NCBI GenBank assembly: GCA_009772935.1
Contig: WOUR01000029.1
Coordinates: forward strand, 1-60,544
Length of the DNA stretch: 60,544 bases
Direction of reading: 5' to 3'
From: Rhodospirillaceae bacterium
Lineage (GTDB): Bacteria; Pseudomonadota; Alphaproteobacteria; Reyranellales; Reyranellaceae
Position numbers and translations under genes: made by a program. The notes under the pieces are model-generated. The model saw only the letters and a program-made list of their open reading frames with translations. It ran no database searches and was not told where the DNA came from. Each line of letters begins with the position of its first letter. Position 1 is the first letter of the stretch. Below, one piece after another: positions 60,374 to 60,544 of the stretch.

Positions 60374-60544
60374 ATGTCAGTGGTAGAACGCGTGTCTTCG
60401 AATTCACCCTTCGTGGAACCCGGCCCGCCCGGACCGTCGCGCGAGCCTCTCTCGACCGCGGCGCGCCGGGGCATCCTCGCGCTGGTGATCTTCTTCCACG
60501 TGGGCGGGGGCTGGGCGCTGACGCAAGTCGAGCCGGTGAAGCTG
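60374..60544 (+). CDS. tonB: Energy transducer TonB, N-terminal part (runs off the window)
   Basis: Fifty-seven codons are visible. After a Pro/Ser-rich cytoplasmic start come ILALVIFFHVGGGWALTQVE, one membrane helix with the conserved His (FFHVGGGWAL) of TonB proteins that contacts ExbB/ExbD, and the beginning of the periplasmic region (PVKL). It starts 5 bp after the PepSY gene and would energise the receptor encoded upstream. Confidence 0.75.
   Translation, partial: MSVVERVSSNSPFVEPGPPGPSREPLSTAARRGILALVIFFHVGGGWALTQVEPVKL

Noticed and set aside
54920..60544. tRNA-Arg as attachment site of a full integrative element
   Set aside because: No integrase and no second copy of the tRNA 3' end were seen in the remaining 5.5 kb; only a short AT-richer patch supports acquisition.

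Overview
The window is about 60.5 kb of GC-rich DNA (mid-60s percent GC by eye) with almost no intergenic space. It comes from an alphaproteobacterium, most likely a soil or water Rhodospirillales or Hyphomicrobiales relative. Supporting signs are an NDUFS4-type Complex I accessory gene between tRNA-Pro and tRNA-Arg, an FNR/FixK-type regulator with matching DNA boxes, REP-like intergenic repeats, orphan solute-binding proteins (LivJ, OppA, TAXI types and a decayed Bug gene), family III CoA-transferases and an MmgE/PrpD enzyme. A Reyranella-like genus is a guess from this gene mix and has not been tested. There are no transposases, CRISPR arrays or rRNA genes.

Left part (1-13.5 kb): a DUF3300/DUF2950 pair, then a stress block (glycine-zipper lipoprotein, HdeA-like protein, Ca2+/H+ exchanger, K+ channel), an FNR-type regulator, a Tat-exported unknown protein and a polyphosphate kinase 2. 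Three FNR-type inverted repeats (1096, 4166, 5023) sit upstream of these genes, so the block looks like a local low-oxygen regulon. Next come two small secreted beta-barrel proteins, one a dimeric-type avidin, an oxalate/formate-like MFS carrier, a flavoprotein, and a MarR-EmrA / EmrB divergent drug-efflux locus with a near-perfect 20-bp operator.

Middle part (13.5-37.6 kb): a sortilin-like propeller, BtuF-like and LivJ-like binding proteins, two dienelactone-hydrolase-like proteins, REP-like repeats, a VOC protein and an OppA-like protein. A tightly coupled minus-strand operon (28.15 to 21.29 kb) then encodes MmgE/PrpD, MaoC, acyl-CoA dehydrogenase, MaoC, family III CoA-transferase, CitE/malyl-CoA-lyase-like enzyme and an MFS carrier. 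This gene content resembles itaconate/citramalyl-CoA or mesaconyl-CoA dissimilation. Just upstream lies a possible 28-codon gene with a perfect extended Shine-Dalgarno and a hairpin terminator. A second operon (29.1-36.65 kb) joins an Fe3+/family-1-type ABC transporter to CoA-transferase, enoyl-CoA hydratase, phytanoyl-CoA-dioxygenase-like and DehI-like genes, and ends in a perfect 26-bp inverted repeat.

Right part (36.7-60.5 kb): a PuuE-like deacetylase, a sirtuin, a TAXI protein, and a sugar-acid catabolic set (SDR, KDPG/KHG aldolase, KDG kinase, IlvD/Edd dehydratase) mixed with a propeller and a sterol-desaturase-like protein. These are followed by a PrcB-like protein, a DECR-like SDR lacking its catalytic tyrosine, a double cold-shock protein, a TPP-riboswitch-controlled ThiXYZ-type transporter, DUF192, fhs, PhzF and DUF2237. 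After tRNA-Arg there is an AT-richer 1.6-kb patch holding a Cas2-fold-like gene translationally coupled to a 53-aa two-helix membrane protein. The window ends in a Fur-box-preceded siderophore-uptake operon (TonB receptor, PiuC, PepSY protein, TonB).
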